Assembly (NCBI RefSeq): GCF_030813505.1
Contig: NZ_JAUSUE010000003.1
Direction: 5' to 3' (one strand)
From: Pectinatus haikarae
Lineage (GTDB): Bacteria > Bacillota > Negativicutes > Selenomonadales > Selenomonadaceae
DNA: 64,000 nt
In this document: positions 50,516-60,022 of the stretch, piece by piece
Layout: each line of letters starts with the position of its first letter
How positions within the stretch are numbered: the first letter of the stretch is position 1
Notes under the pieces: model-generated
Database searches by the model: none
What the model saw: only the letters and a program-made list of their open reading frames with translations
What the model was told of the DNA's origin: nothing
Made by a program: the position numbers and the translations under genes

Positions 50516-51793
50516 TCATTCTCTAAATTCAAATTCCATCGCACCAATGTGCACAGTATCGCCTTCCTTGATACCTTTGTCTTTCAGCTTTCCATCAATC
50601 TGCTTGAGCCGCCAAATATACTGAAAGCGGCGCAAAGCTTCGTCATTGGCAAAATTAGTCATGGCGACCAGCTTGTCTAATGCCTTCCCCGAAACAACAA
50701 AATCTCCTGTCATGTCTCTGGATATTTTAATTTCATCATTATCTTTTTCAGCATTGTATATCTTGATCTTTTCTTCAATTTCAGGAGGTGCTGTATAATT
50801 GAGCAGCATGGTATATACATGCTTCATTAAATCAGTTACCCCTTCTTTTGTTGCTGCTGATATTTTAAAGAAAGGAAGTCCTTCTTTTTTAGCCAACGCT
50901 TCTAGTCTGACTAAGTTCTCAGCAGCTTCAGGCAGATCTATCTTATTGGCAGCAATTACCTGCGGACTTTTTGTCAATTTATCAGCATATAATGCTAATT
51001 CCTTGTTTATTTTATAAAAGTCATCGACAGGATCTCTTCCCTCTATGCCGGATGCATCTATAACATGTATAAGAATCTTTGTCCGTTCAATATGCCGCAG
51101 AAAATCATGTCCGAGCCCGATCCCGTCTGCTGCACCTTCAATGAGTCCTGGAATATCGGCCATAACGAAATTCTGTTCAGGTCCCACACTGACCACGCCA
51201 AGAATAGGGGATAAAGTGGTAAAATGATATTCGGCTATGTCGGGACGTGCTGCTGACACAGACGCTATAAGACTGGATTTGCCAACACTGGGATACCCTA
51301 TAAGTCCCACATCAGCCAGCACTTTCAATTCCAAAATCAACTTTTTATAAGCACCAGGTTCACCAAGTTCGGCAAAAGTAGGAGCGCGATTAGCACTATT
51401 GGAAAAACGTGCATTACCTCGGCCGCCTCGTCCGCCCTTGCAGATGACAACACTTTCATCTGCGTCCGTCAGATCAGCTAAAATATTACCGGTGTCTTCA
51501 TCTTTAATGATTGTGCCTGCAGGAACCTTTATCATTAAATCAGGCGCATTTCTGCCAAATTGATTCTTTATATCTCCGTTACCGCCATTTTTCCCTAAAA
51601 ATTTACGATTATAACGAAAATCCAGCAATGTATTCATGTTATTATCGACAATGAATATTATATCGGCGCCTTTTCCGCCGTCACCACCACTGGGTCCGCC
51701 TTTAGGCACAAATTTTTCCCGGCGAAAAGCCGATTTGCCATTTCCGCCGTCACCAGCCTTGACAGTTATTTTTGTTCTATCTATAAATTTCAT
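50516..51793 (-). CDS. obg: GTPase Obg/CgtA
   Basis: The 425-residue protein has the glycine-rich Obg domain (TVKAGDGGNGKSAFRREKFV, KGGRGGRGNARFSNS), a GTPase core (LIGYPSVGKSSLIASVSAAR, MADIPGLIEGAADGIGLGHD, ANKIDLPE) and the C-terminal OCT domain found in Firmicutes (FQYIWRLKQIDGKLKDKGIK). It assists 50S assembly and stress signalling. It is the first gene of the long minus-strand block. Confidence 0.96.
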   Translation of the reverse strand: MKFIDRTKITVKAGDGGNGKSAFRREKFVPKGGPSGGDGGKGADIIFIVDNNMNTLLDFRYNRKFLGKNGGNGDIKNQFGRNAPDLMIKVPAGTIIKDEDTGNILADLTDADESVVICKGGRGGRGNARFSNSANRAPTFAELGEPGAYKKLILELKVLADVGLIGYPSVGKSSLIASVSAARPDIAEYHFTTLSPILGVVSVGPEQNFVMADIPGLIEGAADGIGLGHDFLRHIERTKILIHVIDASGIEGRDPVDDFYKINKELALYADKLTKSPQVIAANKIDLPEAAENLVRLEALAKKEGLPFFKISAATKEGVTDLMKHVYTMLLNYTAPPEIEEKIKIYNAEKDNDEIKISRDMTGDFVVSGKALDKLVAMTNFANDEALRRFQYIWRLKQIDGKLKDKGIKEGDTVHIGAMEFEFRE

Positions 51794-52047
51794 CTTTTCT
51801 CCCGTTCTGAATATTTAAAAATAAAAATTTGTTATATCTCTCAAACAATATCAGAAAATCTTATATTTGTAAAGCTGCATGTTGTCAATATGGGATTTTT
51901 TCAACATAGGTATAATAAATAGTTTTCCATAATACAGAGAATATGATAAAATGTCTTATTGGCTTGTAAATCTATTTGTTGCGGGATAGCGTATATTACT
52001 GAGCCGTCTCTAAATAGGAGATTAACTGTAAAAAGGGGAATGGGCAA

Positions 52048-52785
52048 TTGTTTACAACGGTTGATATTCTGGGTATAAAAGTGGCTTCAGTAACTATGTG
52101 TCAGGCAGTGGAAGCAGCAACACATTTTATTGAAGCGAAAAACAAATCAATGATCGCAACAGCTAATGCCGAAATGCTTATGCGTGCCACCAAAGATAAT
52201 GAATTGGGAGAAATACTGAATAAAGTCAATCTGGTAGTTCCCGATGGCGCCGGCACAGTATGGGCATCTAATTACCTGGGAGTGCCTATGCCTGAACGCG
52301 TTGCCGGATTTGATCTGGTGCAAAAGCTATTGGCAGCAGCGCCGCAAAAAGGCTGGCGTATATTTTTTTTCGGTTCAGCTCCGGGTGTAGCGGAAAAAGC
52401 AAAATTAAAAGCAATGGCAGATTATCCCGGAATTCAGATAGCAGGAGTAAGAAACGGTTTTTTTACGCTTGCTGACGAAAAAAAAATAGTTGAAGAAATA
52501 AATATTGCGAAGCCAGATATCCTTCTTGCAGCGCTTGGTGTCCCCAAACAAGAAAAGTGGCTGTATACGCATTTACATGAATTGAACTGTTCTCTTGCTA
52601 TCGGCGTCGGCGGCACACTTGATGTCATGGCCGGTGTCATGAAAAGAGCCCCTTTATGGATGCAGAAAGCAAAATTAGAATGGCTTTTCCGCGGGATGAT
52701 GCAGCCAAGCAGAGCCGGTCGTCTGATGGCCCTGCCCCGCTTTATAAAAGCTGTATGGTCATGGAAAAAAAAGACTAATCAGTAG
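52048..52785 (+). CDS. WecG/TagA/CpsF family glycosyltransferase
   Basis: The 245-residue GT26 enzyme has TANAEMLMRATKDNELGEIL, VVPDGAGTVWASNYLG, the conserved RVAGFDLVQKLL, FFFGSAPGVAEKA, ALGVPKQEKWLYTHLHEL and GVGGTLDVMAGVMKRAP. It transfers an N-acetylmannosamine or related sugar to a lipid-linked precursor. Start is a TTG after GGGGAATGGG; no in-frame ATG precedes it. The 254-base gap to obg is a divergent promoter region with a TTTCCA-17-TAAAAT candidate. Confidence 0.88.
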   Translation: MFTTVDILGIKVASVTMCQAVEAATHFIEAKNKSMIATANAEMLMRATKDNELGEILNKVNLVVPDGAGTVWASNYLGVPMPERVAGFDLVQKLLAAAPQKGWRIFFFGSAPGVAEKAKLKAMADYPGIQIAGVRNGFFTLADEKKIVEEINIAKPDILLAALGVPKQEKWLYTHLHELNCSLAIGVGGTLDVMAGVMKRAPLWMQKAKLEWLFRGMMQPSRAGRLMALPRFIKAVWSWKKKTNQ

Positions 52786-52888
52786 ACAAAAAAAATGTAT
52801 TATACTATAATTGATATGTTATAAGTGTGTGCAGTACACATATATTGAACTGATAATTCAGTTTTTAATTATAGAAGAGGTAATAAAA

Positions 52889-53518
52889 ATGAATATTGTT
52901 AAAGAAGGTTACAAGTTCATTGGTTTTGCCGCGGCCTTAACTGTTGGTACAGGTGCTTTTATCGGGCCGTATGCAGCTGTTGCTCCAGGCGTTCTTGCAG
53001 GATTCTTTACATTTTTTTTCAGAAATCCAAAAAGAAATATACCAGATGATAAATCAGTGATCGTTTCGCCTGCCGACGGGAAAGTCATGAAAGTTGTTAA
53101 AATTGATCATGATGATTTTGTCAAGGGACCCGGAACCAAGGTAACGATTTTTTTGTCGGTTTTTAATGTTCACGTCAACCGCAGTCCCATAAAAGGCGAA
53201 ATAAAGTTACAGCAATATACCTGCGGGCGTTTTCGTCCGGCATATAAAAATAGTGTTGGTTTTGAAAATGAACGCCACATGATTGGTATAGACAATGGCG
53301 AAATGAGAATCACAGTTACACAAATAGCAGGAATCTTAGCCCGACGCATCGTATCCTGGGTCACACTCAATGATACATTGACAAAGGGCGAGCTTTACGG
53401 TCTCATTAAATTCGGTTCATGTACTGAGGTCGTCATGCCTGACAACATAGCTGTGCTCGTCAAAAAAGGCGATAAAGTTGTCGGCGGAGAAACAATTATT
53501 GGGAGGATAAAAAAATAA
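52889..53518 (+). CDS. psd: phosphatidylserine decarboxylase, short Psd type
   Basis: The 209-residue proenzyme has an N-terminal membrane segment (FAAALTVGTGAFIGPYAAVA) and FFRNPKRNIPDDKSVIVSPADGKV-type core (split here as FFRNPKRN and IVSPADGKVM). FLSVFNVHVNRSP and the self-cleavage site IKFGSCTEVVMP follow, where the Ser after Gly becomes the pyruvoyl group. It makes phosphatidylethanolamine. An upstream start was rejected because AGAAGAGG lies just before this ATG. It overlaps pssA by one base. Confidence 0.92.
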   Translation: MNIVKEGYKFIGFAAALTVGTGAFIGPYAAVAPGVLAGFFTFFFRNPKRNIPDDKSVIVSPADGKVMKVVKIDHDDFVKGPGTKVTIFLSVFNVHVNRSPIKGEIKLQQYTCGRFRPAYKNSVGFENERHMIGIDNGEMRITVTQIAGILARRIVSWVTLNDTLTKGELYGLIKFGSCTEVVMPDNIAVLVKKGDKVVGGETIIGRIKK

Positions 53519-54282
53519 TGAGTAAAGCATGGATACCAAATGTCTGCACTTCGATGAATTTGGTATTTGGTATATTGTCCATATTTGTGATGCTTATGGG
53601 TGGAGTTAAGTTTGGTCCTTTGATTGATGCCCCTATATTTATATTACTGGCACTGCTTGCAGACGGACTGGACGGCCGTCTTGCCCGTTACTTCGGTACC
53701 ACCGATGAACGGGGCAAGGAAATGGATTCTCTTTGCGATGTCGTTTCCTTCGGCGTTGCTCCCGGAATAATATCGGTTCTTTTCACCTTATCAATTATCA
53801 GCATGGCTGCCATGAAAACTGGCACCCCGCCTGACAGTTTGCGTTATTTTATGTATTTCAGTATTATCGCCGGTGTTATTTACGCTGTTTGCGGAATGTG
53901 GCGTCTGGCACGCTTTAATGTCAATGCCGGCACATTGCACGGCTACTTCATGGGGCTGCCCATTCCTGCCGGCGGCTGCATGATAGCAACAGCTGCCATG
54001 CTTATAGCCAATCTGCCTTTTATACCACCGATAATGATCGGGTATGTCGTACCTTTTGTAGTTATTTTTACAGGTTTTTTAATGGTAAGCAATATCCATT
54101 ATCCTGATTTTAAAGGTACTGGCGAAAAAATAAATATAGCAGCATTGATTCTTTCCCTGCTGTTTGCTTTAGGTCTTATCTTCCTATGCCGAGCGGTATT
54201 TCCGTTTGCAGTTTTATTCGCTATTTTTTCTACATATGCTGTTTTTGGTATATTAAATACTATTTGCAACAAAATCGCTTAA
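53518..54282 (+). CDS. pssA: CDP-diacylglycerol-serine O-phosphatidyltransferase
   Basis: The 254-residue membrane enzyme has the CDP-alcohol phosphotransferase motif DGLDGRLARYFGTTDERGKE with the spaced Asp residues DG-x2-AR-x8-G-x3-D, then DSLCDVVSFGVAPG. Eight or so hydrophobic helices follow. It makes phosphatidylserine, the substrate of Psd. The TAATG overlap with psd links the two steps. Confidence 0.93.
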   Translation: MSKAWIPNVCTSMNLVFGILSIFVMLMGGVKFGPLIDAPIFILLALLADGLDGRLARYFGTTDERGKEMDSLCDVVSFGVAPGIISVLFTLSIISMAAMKTGTPPDSLRYFMYFSIIAGVIYAVCGMWRLARFNVNAGTLHGYFMGLPIPAGGCMIATAAMLIANLPFIPPIMIGYVVPFVVIFTGFLMVSNIHYPDFKGTGEKINIAALILSLLFALGLIFLCRAVFPFAVLFAIFSTYAVFGILNTICNKIA

Positions 54283-54347
54283 TGCATTCATGGTTTGTGC
54301 GGGCAGAGTATGCCTGAAGATATACAGCCAAAGGGGAACTAATTCTA

Positions 54348-55580
54348 ATGACATATGCTCTCGATTATATTATGCTGCCGATACAGGGGATAATATTTTT
54401 ATTTACAGTATATTATTTTTGTATCGGTGTCTGTGGACTATGGAGGCGCAAGGAGGTCAAAATTCTTGTACCTGAAAAGTCGTTTGCAGTAATCATTGCC
54501 GCGCATAACGAAAAAGCTGTCATCGGTCAATTAATAGATAATCTCGGACAGCTTGATTATCCCAAAAACCTATACGATATTTTTGTTATAGCTGACAATT
54601 GCAGTGACAATACTGCACAAATTGCTTCAGTCCACGGCGCCATCGTTCATGAAAGAACTGATAAAGAAAAACATGGCAAAGGCTTTGCCATGGAATGGAT
54701 GTTCAGTCGTCTTTTCAAAATGCAGCGGCAATATGATGCTGTGGCAATTTTTGATGCGGATAATCTTGTCGATAAACGCTTTCTATTAGAAATGAACAAT
54801 CGTCTCTGCAAGGGTGATAAACTCATTCAAGGTTACCTTGATGCAAAAAATCCTTACGATACATGGATTTCCGGAACTTTTGCCATTTCATTTTGGGTAA
54901 TTGATCATATATGGCATCTGGCAAAAACCAACATAGGTTTGTCTTCCGTTCTTGGTGGTACTGGCATGTGCATAACAACAGATGTATTGCATAAATATGG
55001 CTGGGGCGCCACATGTCTGACAGAAGATATGGAATTTACGATGAAAGCTTTAACTGAAGGAATAAAAACCACATGGGCCCACGATGCCATAGTTTATGAT
55101 GAAAAACCGCTTACATTTATGCAGTCATGGCGTCAGCGAAAACGTTGGGCACAAGGGCAATTTGATGTTGCTCACCGTTTTATACCCAAAATGATCAAGG
55201 CCGGTATAAAAAAACATGATATCCGCATATTGGATGGCTGCATGCATTTATTGCAACCTCATATTCTGATGATATCCACGATTTTCGTTATCATGAGTTA
55301 TATTCAAATGGGTTTCGGCATAAGCTTATTTACCAATATATATCAATTTCTTCCTTCATCATTGCTTACAGTGATTACGTTAGGGCAATATGTTTTACCT
55401 GTTATTATACTGCTAAAAATACGTGTTAGATTAAAAGCATGGTTTTATCTTATCTTATATCCTATTTTTATATACAGCTGGATTCCTATAGTATTTTTGG
55501 GATTTCTGCATCGCAATGAACACGAATGGAGTCATACCCAACATACACGTGCCGTTTCATATGATGACATTGTTCGTTAA
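54348..55580 (+). CDS. GT2-family processive-type glycosyltransferase
   Basis: The 410-residue protein has an N-terminal membrane helix and a GT-A domain: FAVIIAAHNEKAVIGQLIDN, VIADNCSDNT, VAIFDADNLVDKRFL (DxD), CLTEDMEFTMKALTEG and the QRKRWAQGQ motif (QxxRW). Several C-terminal membrane helices follow. This is the layout of N-glycosyltransferases that make cell-surface polysaccharides. The acceptor and sugar are unknown. GGGG precedes the ATG. It is probably cotranscribed with pssA. Confidence 0.85.
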   Translation: MTYALDYIMLPIQGIIFLFTVYYFCIGVCGLWRRKEVKILVPEKSFAVIIAAHNEKAVIGQLIDNLGQLDYPKNLYDIFVIADNCSDNTAQIASVHGAIVHERTDKEKHGKGFAMEWMFSRLFKMQRQYDAVAIFDADNLVDKRFLLEMNNRLCKGDKLIQGYLDAKNPYDTWISGTFAISFWVIDHIWHLAKTNIGLSSVLGGTGMCITTDVLHKYGWGATCLTEDMEFTMKALTEGIKTTWAHDAIVYDEKPLTFMQSWRQRKRWAQGQFDVAHRFIPKMIKAGIKKHDIRILDGCMHLLQPHILMISTIFVIMSYIQMGFGISLFTNIYQFLPSSLLTVITLGQYVLPVIILLKIRVRLKAWFYLILYPIFIYSWIPIVFLGFLHRNEHEWSHTQHTRAVSYDDIVR

Positions 55581-55636
55581 AAATCTATGCTGCACATAAT
55601 AAATATATCATAACGATAGGATTACTGCCACAAAAT

Positions 55637-55685
55637 AAAAGGCTATTGCAAGTAGTTAGTGCTGCTATGCGATAGCTTTTTATTA
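55637..55685 (+). terminator. terminator downstream of the GT2 glycosyltransferase
   Basis: AAAGGCTATTGC and GCGATAGCTTTT form a 12-bp stem with two wobble pairs, followed by Ts. Confidence 0.72.
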
Positions 55686-55771
55686 TTCGATATTTTTTAT
55701 AAAAATATTATATTACGTTCCAATAAATTTACAATAATTTTTGAATAATATACAATTTGAGGAATATACAA

Positions 55772-56707
55772 ATGGACAACAACAAAGAACGGCTCAGTAT
55801 AAATATTGCAAAATTATATTATGAGTCAGATTACAGCCAACAGCAAATTGCTGAAAAACTAAATATATCCAGACCAACTGTTTCACGATTGCTGCAATAT
55901 GCAAAAGATCAAAAATTTGTCCGGATAAATATAGTAGATCCTATTGAAGACAATAGCAGCTTAGAACAGATGTTAATCAGCAAGTATAATTTAGATGACG
56001 TGAAAATCGCTTATACGCCACTTGATACACGAGATGAAATAACAAAAAGCATAAGTGCAAAGGCAGCAGAATATCTATATGCAGTGACTAAAGACGGTGA
56101 TATTATAGGTGTAAGTTGGGGGCTTACTATTTATAATGTGGCTTTGAAATTACGATCAAAGTCACTAAAAGGTGTACAAATTGTCCAATTAAAAGGTGGC
56201 GTCAGTCATTCGCAAAGTAATACCTATGCCTATGAAGTTGTTGAATTATTTTCTGAATCATTCAACACGGTCGGCCGGTATTTACCATTACCGCTAATGT
56301 TCGACAGTGTACAGATGAAAAAATTAGTAGAAAATGATCGTCATATAAAAAGGATATTGGAACTTGGTCGCCAGGCAAACATAGCGGTATTTACAGTAGG
56401 GACTGTAAAAGATGATGCTCTGCTTTTTAGATTAGGTTACATTGATGAAAAGGATAAGCGTATATTAAAGGAAGATGCTGTCGGTGATATATGTTCACGT
56501 TTTTTTAACGCAGAAGGTGAATTATGTAATAAAGAACTTGACAACAGAACAGTCGGGATAAATTTGGAAGAGTTAAAGAATAAGGAAAAACGAATTCTTG
56601 TTGCAGGCAGCCAAAGAAAAATTTCTGCTATAAAAGCGGCTTTGGCAGGCGGTTTTGCCAACATATTGGTAACAGATCAATATACAGCACATGCGTTAAT
56701 AAAATAA
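55772..56707 (+). CDS. deoR: SorC/DeoR-type (B. subtilis DeoR-like) sugar-binding transcriptional regulator
   Basis: The 311-residue protein has an N-terminal helix-turn-helix (YSQQQIAEKLNISRPTVSRL) and the sugar-phosphate-binding SorC domain (IGVSWGLTIYNVALKL, VQLKGGVSHSQSNTYAYEVV, VFTVGTVKDDALLFRLGYI, VLVAG-type end). This matches the B. subtilis DeoR family, which senses deoxyribose-5-phosphate. It lies directly upstream of deoC and a 44-bp operator-like palindrome, so it probably represses the deo operon. The ATG at 55772 has GAGG ten bases upstream; the TTG five codons earlier was rejected. Confidence 0.88.
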   Translation: MDNNKERLSINIAKLYYESDYSQQQIAEKLNISRPTVSRLLQYAKDQKFVRINIVDPIEDNSSLEQMLISKYNLDDVKIAYTPLDTRDEITKSISAKAAEYLYAVTKDGDIIGVSWGLTIYNVALKLRSKSLKGVQIVQLKGGVSHSQSNTYAYEVVELFSESFNTVGRYLPLPLMFDSVQMKKLVENDRHIKRILELGRQANIAVFTVGTVKDDALLFRLGYIDEKDKRILKEDAVGDICSRFFNAEGELCNKELDNRTVGINLEELKNKEKRILVAGSQRKISAIKAALAGGFANILVTDQYTAHALIK

Positions 56708-56718
56708 TAGATAAAGAT

Positions 56719-56780
56719 AAAAAGACATAGTTCTAATAGGTTATATCTAAAAATTTAACTTATTGGAATTATGTCTTTTT
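56719..56780 (+). terminator. terminator of the deo regulator gene
   Basis: A 24-bp stem with a few wobble pairs (from AAAAAGACATAG at 56719 to ATGTCTTTTT at 56780) encloses a 14-base loop. It separates the regulator transcript from deoC. Confidence 0.82.
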
Positions 56781-56834
56781 CATTTGATTATTCATTATTA
56801 AACAATTGTTCATAATAACAAAGGATATTTTTCA

Positions 56835-56878
56835 ATGTAAACTAAATAATGAAATTAATTTCATTATTTAGTTTACAT
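56835..56878 (+). promoter_or_regulatory. 44-bp perfect palindrome, candidate deo operator
   Basis: The sequence from 56835 to 56878 is a perfect palindrome (it starts ATGTAAACTAAATAATGAAA and its second half is the exact complement). Its right edge contains the TTTACA -35 box, so a bound repressor would block the deo promoter. No U-run follows, so it is not a terminator. Confidence 0.8.
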
Positions 56879-56900
56879 AAGTTCGAAAATATGTTAAGAT
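56872..56900 (+). promoter_or_regulatory. deo operon promoter
   Basis: TTTACA (56872-56877), a 17-base spacer and TAAGAT (56895-56900) form a moderate promoter. It overlaps the palindrome and lies 40 bases before the deoC start. Confidence 0.68.
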
Positions 56901-56939
56901 AAATTTTGTAATAAATATCAACGCTAACGGAGGTAGACT

Positions 56940-57581
56940 ATGGATTATGCAAAATTGATAGACCACACATTATTAAAAACAGATGCCGTAAAAAAGGATC
57001 TGGAAAAACTTTTAATAGAGGCAAAAAAATACAATTTTGCCTCTGTATGTATCAGTCCTATATGGGTATCAGATGCGTATGAACAGCTAAAAAATACAAA
57101 TATTGCTGTTTGCACAGTAATTGGTTTTCCGCAGGGAGCCACTCCCACATCTGTAAAAGTTTTTGAAACAGAACAGGCCATCAAAGATGGTGCTTCAGAG
57201 ATTGATATGGTGATAGCCATAGGCAAATTGAAAGACTGTGATGACAAATATGTCAAAAATGACATCTCTGCAGTTGTTAAAGCAACAAAAGGTAAAGCAA
57301 TCGTAAAAGTTATTATAGAAGCCTGCCTGCTGTCAGATAGTGAAAAAGTACGTGCATGCAATCTGGCTGTTGAAGCGGGTGCAAGTTTCGTAAAAACATC
57401 AACAGGTTTTTCCATAGGCGGAGCAACAGAAAAAGACGTTGCCCTAATGAAAAAGACTGTTAATGGCAAAGCCAAAGTAAAGGCTGCCGGTGGTATTCGC
57501 AGCAGACAGGATGCAGATATAATGATAGCTGCCGGTGCAGAAAGAATTGGTACAAGCCACGGCGTGGAAATTGTGAATTAA
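56940..57581 (+). CDS. deoC: deoxyribose-phosphate aldolase
   Basis: The 213-residue class I aldolase splits deoxyribose-5-phosphate into acetaldehyde and glyceraldehyde-3-phosphate. It has IDHTLLKTDA, VCTVIGFPQGATPTSVKVFE, EIDMVIAIGKL and the Schiff-base lysine in GASFVKTSTGFSIGGAT, with KAAGGIRS at the end. GGAGG precedes the ATG. It is the first enzyme gene of the deoxyribose operon. Confidence 0.95.
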   Translation: MDYAKLIDHTLLKTDAVKKDLEKLLIEAKKYNFASVCISPIWVSDAYEQLKNTNIAVCTVIGFPQGATPTSVKVFETEQAIKDGASEIDMVIAIGKLKDCDDKYVKNDISAVVKATKGKAIVKVIIEACLLSDSEKVRACNLAVEAGASFVKTSTGFSIGGATEKDVALMKKTVNGKAKVKAAGGIRSRQDADIMIAAGAERIGTSHGVEIVN

Positions 57582-57595
57582 TAATAAAGATTTAT

Positions 57596-57637
57596 ATTGA
57601 GAAAACACTTATTTATTGGAATAACTGTTTTCTCAAT
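57596..57637 (+). promoter_or_regulatory. intercistronic stem-loop between deoC and the permease gene
   Basis: A perfect 12-bp stem ATTGAGAAAACA / TGTTTTCTCAAT encloses an 18-base loop. No U-run follows, so partial termination or mRNA 3'-end protection that keeps deoC levels above the permease is likely. Confidence 0.55.
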
Positions 57638-57657
57638 GTTTACTTGGAGGAAAAATT

Positions 57658-58962
57658 ATGGCAGATAAGAAAGATGCTTTACTACAATACGATGATGGTT
57701 ATTTAAACAAAACACCAATTTTTCAATTCATATTATTATCATGCTTATTTCCACTATGGGGTGCTGCAGCGAGCTTAAACGATATATTGATCACTCAATT
57801 CAAAAGTGTATTTACATTAAGCGACTTTGCAAGTGCCTTAGTGCAAAGTGCTTTTTACGGTGGATATTTTTTGATATCAATACCAGCATCCATAGTAATC
57901 AAAAAGACTAGCTACAAATTTGCTATCCTATGTGGTTTATTATTTTATATTATTGGCTGCGGATTATTTTTTCCCGCATCTGACATGGCCACATATACGA
58001 TGTTCCTATTTGCTGTTTTTTCCATTGCTATAGGCCTTGGTTTTCTGGAAACAGCTTCAAACACTTATAGCACCATGTTAGGACCTCGCAAATATTCTAC
58101 ATTGCGTTTAAATATAAGCCAAACTTTTTATCCTATTGGCGCTGCCGCCGGAATCCTGCTGGGAAAATACCTGATATTTCAAAATGGTGCCAGTTTGGCT
58201 ACACAAATGGCTGTTCTAAATGAAACAGCTCTGCATGCTTTTAAGTTGCAAATGTTGCAGCATACTCTACATCCATATAAAATTATGATATATATTCTAG
58301 TTGCAGTATTTATTCTATTTCTCATCACTAAATATCCTAAATGTAAGACTATCGAAAAAACATCAAATAAAAACGACGCAGGAATTATCAAAACTTTAAA
58401 ATATCTCATTAAAAACAGTAAATTCAAGAAGGGAATTGCAGCTCAGTTTCTTTACGTAGGAATGCAGGTAGCTGTATGGTCATTTACAATAAGATTGGCT
58501 TTAGTTCTCGATAACACTATAAATGAACGTATGGCTGCTGATTTTATGGTAATTAGCTATGCATGTTTTTTTGTTGGGAAATTTATAGCAAATTTTTTGA
58601 TTGCAAAATTTTCTGCAAATAAAGTTTTATTAGCATATTCAATTATCGGGTGTGCATTGGTCCTTTATGTTTCTTTTATACCAAGTTTTACAGCAGTATA
58701 CGCTGCAGTAGCAATAAGCATATTGATGGGACCATGCTGGGCGACTATTTACGCCGAAACATTAAATTCAGTAGAAAAAGAATATACTGAAACTGCCGGA
58801 GCTGTCCTTGTCATGTCCATAATAGGCGCGGCGTTTGTGCCTGCTATCCAGGGACTTGTCTCAGACATAACCGGTTCAATGCAATTTTCGTTTATAGTAA
58901 ATTTCTTCTGTTTTGCCTATGTTGGCTATTATTTTTACAAAAGAATCGGCAATGAATATTGA
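57658..58962 (+). CDS. deoP: FucP/DeoP-family MFS permease, probable deoxyribose transporter
   Basis: The 434-residue protein has about 12 membrane helices in the fucose:proton symporter pattern: SCLFPLWGAAASLNDILITQ, ALVQSAFYGGYFLISIPAS, GLGFLETASNTYSTMLGPRK and LRLNISQTFYPIGAAAGILL. In Salmonella the deoxyribose permease DeoP is of this family. The neighbours deoC, a DeoX-like gene and a kinase fit import of 2-deoxy-D-ribose. GGAGG precedes the ATG. Confidence 0.82.
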   Translation: MADKKDALLQYDDGYLNKTPIFQFILLSCLFPLWGAAASLNDILITQFKSVFTLSDFASALVQSAFYGGYFLISIPASIVIKKTSYKFAILCGLLFYIIGCGLFFPASDMATYTMFLFAVFSIAIGLGFLETASNTYSTMLGPRKYSTLRLNISQTFYPIGAAAGILLGKYLIFQNGASLATQMAVLNETALHAFKLQMLQHTLHPYKIMIYILVAVFILFLITKYPKCKTIEKTSNKNDAGIIKTLKYLIKNSKFKKGIAAQFLYVGMQVAVWSFTIRLALVLDNTINERMAADFMVISYACFFVGKFIANFLIAKFSANKVLLAYSIIGCALVLYVSFIPSFTAVYAAVAISILMGPCWATIYAETLNSVEKEYTETAGAVLVMSIIGAAFVPAIQGLVSDITGSMQFSFIVNFFCFAYVGYYFYKRIGNEY

Positions 58963-58988
58963 CTATAACAAAAAGAGGTAAAAATAAA

Positions 58989-60011
58989 ATGAAAAATAAA
59001 ATTTTTCTCAAGCGTGGTTTTTTTTCAGAAAAATCTAAAGAAATTTTTAAAAATGATAATTTTACTGTCGACATATTTATATATCCATCAGGAGTCGAAG
59101 CGGTAAAACTAACAAACAGCAGAGGCTATGTAACAGTTCTTCCCTACATGGGGCAAATAATATGGGATGCGGAATTTGACGGAATAAGCCTGCGGATGAA
59201 GAACATGTTTTCCCAGCCCAAGCCAGCAAACTGTATCATTGATACCTATGGTTGTTTTGCTTTTCATTCTGGACTTTTATCAAATGGATGTCCATCACCG
59301 GAAGATACTCATCCAATGCATGGAGAAATGTCATGTGCACCAATTGATGAGGCATGGTTGGAACTTTCTGATGAAACTATTTCAGTAACTGGTCAATACG
59401 AATATTGTCAAGGCTTCGGTTATCACTATTTATCACATCCCAGTCTTACTATAAAAGCAAATGACACAAAAATGGACATTGGCATGAAAGTAAAAAATCT
59501 TACAGGTATCGACATGCCGTTACAATATATGTGTCACATGAATTATGCATATGTAGATAATGCCATTATTTCTTCAAATGTACCAGAAAAAGCGTTCAAA
59601 TTACGCGAATCCATACCAGCACATGTCAAGCCCACACCAAAATGGATGCATTATAATGAAGATATAAAACAGTTACAAAAAAATGGCAGTACTTTGACTA
59701 AACTTGATCAGCCCGACATGTATGACCCTGAAATTGTTTTTATGGCGGATGATCTCAAGAATTATACCGAAAATGCTGTTTTTGAAATAGATTCTCCTAA
59801 AGGATTCGGTTTTAAAACAACCTTTTCGACAAAAGAATTCCCCTGCGCAACCAGATGGCTTCTATACAATGCAGATCAACAGGTATCTGCTTTCGTTTTA
59901 CCTGCTACATGCAGGCCCGAAGGGTTTTTGGCTGCTAAAAAGTCGGGGACTTTAATAATGTTGAAATCTAATGAAGAAAAATATTTTTCAGTAACAACTG
60001 GTAAAAAATAA
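58989..60011 (+). CDS. deoX: DUF4432 / aldose-1-epimerase-fold protein (DeoX-like)
   Basis: The 340-residue protein has an aldose-epimerase-like beta-sandwich: YVTVLPYMGQIIWDAEFDGI, CFAFHSGLLSNGCPSPEDTH, PMHGEMSCAPIDEAWLEL, and later LQYMCHMNYAYVDNAII. His residues in HPMHGE and CHMNY are candidates for catalysis. DUF4432 proteins occur in deoxyribose operons (DeoX) and may mutarotate the sugar before phosphorylation; this is inferred. The ATG at 58989 has AGAGGT upstream; an earlier start was rejected. Confidence 0.8.
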   Translation: MKNKIFLKRGFFSEKSKEIFKNDNFTVDIFIYPSGVEAVKLTNSRGYVTVLPYMGQIIWDAEFDGISLRMKNMFSQPKPANCIIDTYGCFAFHSGLLSNGCPSPEDTHPMHGEMSCAPIDEAWLELSDETISVTGQYEYCQGFGYHYLSHPSLTIKANDTKMDIGMKVKNLTGIDMPLQYMCHMNYAYVDNAIISSNVPEKAFKLRESIPAHVKPTPKWMHYNEDIKQLQKNGSTLTKLDQPDMYDPEIVFMADDLKNYTENAVFEIDSPKGFGFKTTFSTKEFPCATRWLLYNADQQVSAFVLPATCRPEGFLAAKKSGTLIMLKSNEEKYFSVTTGKK

Positions 60012-60022
60012 GGAGAAAACTT

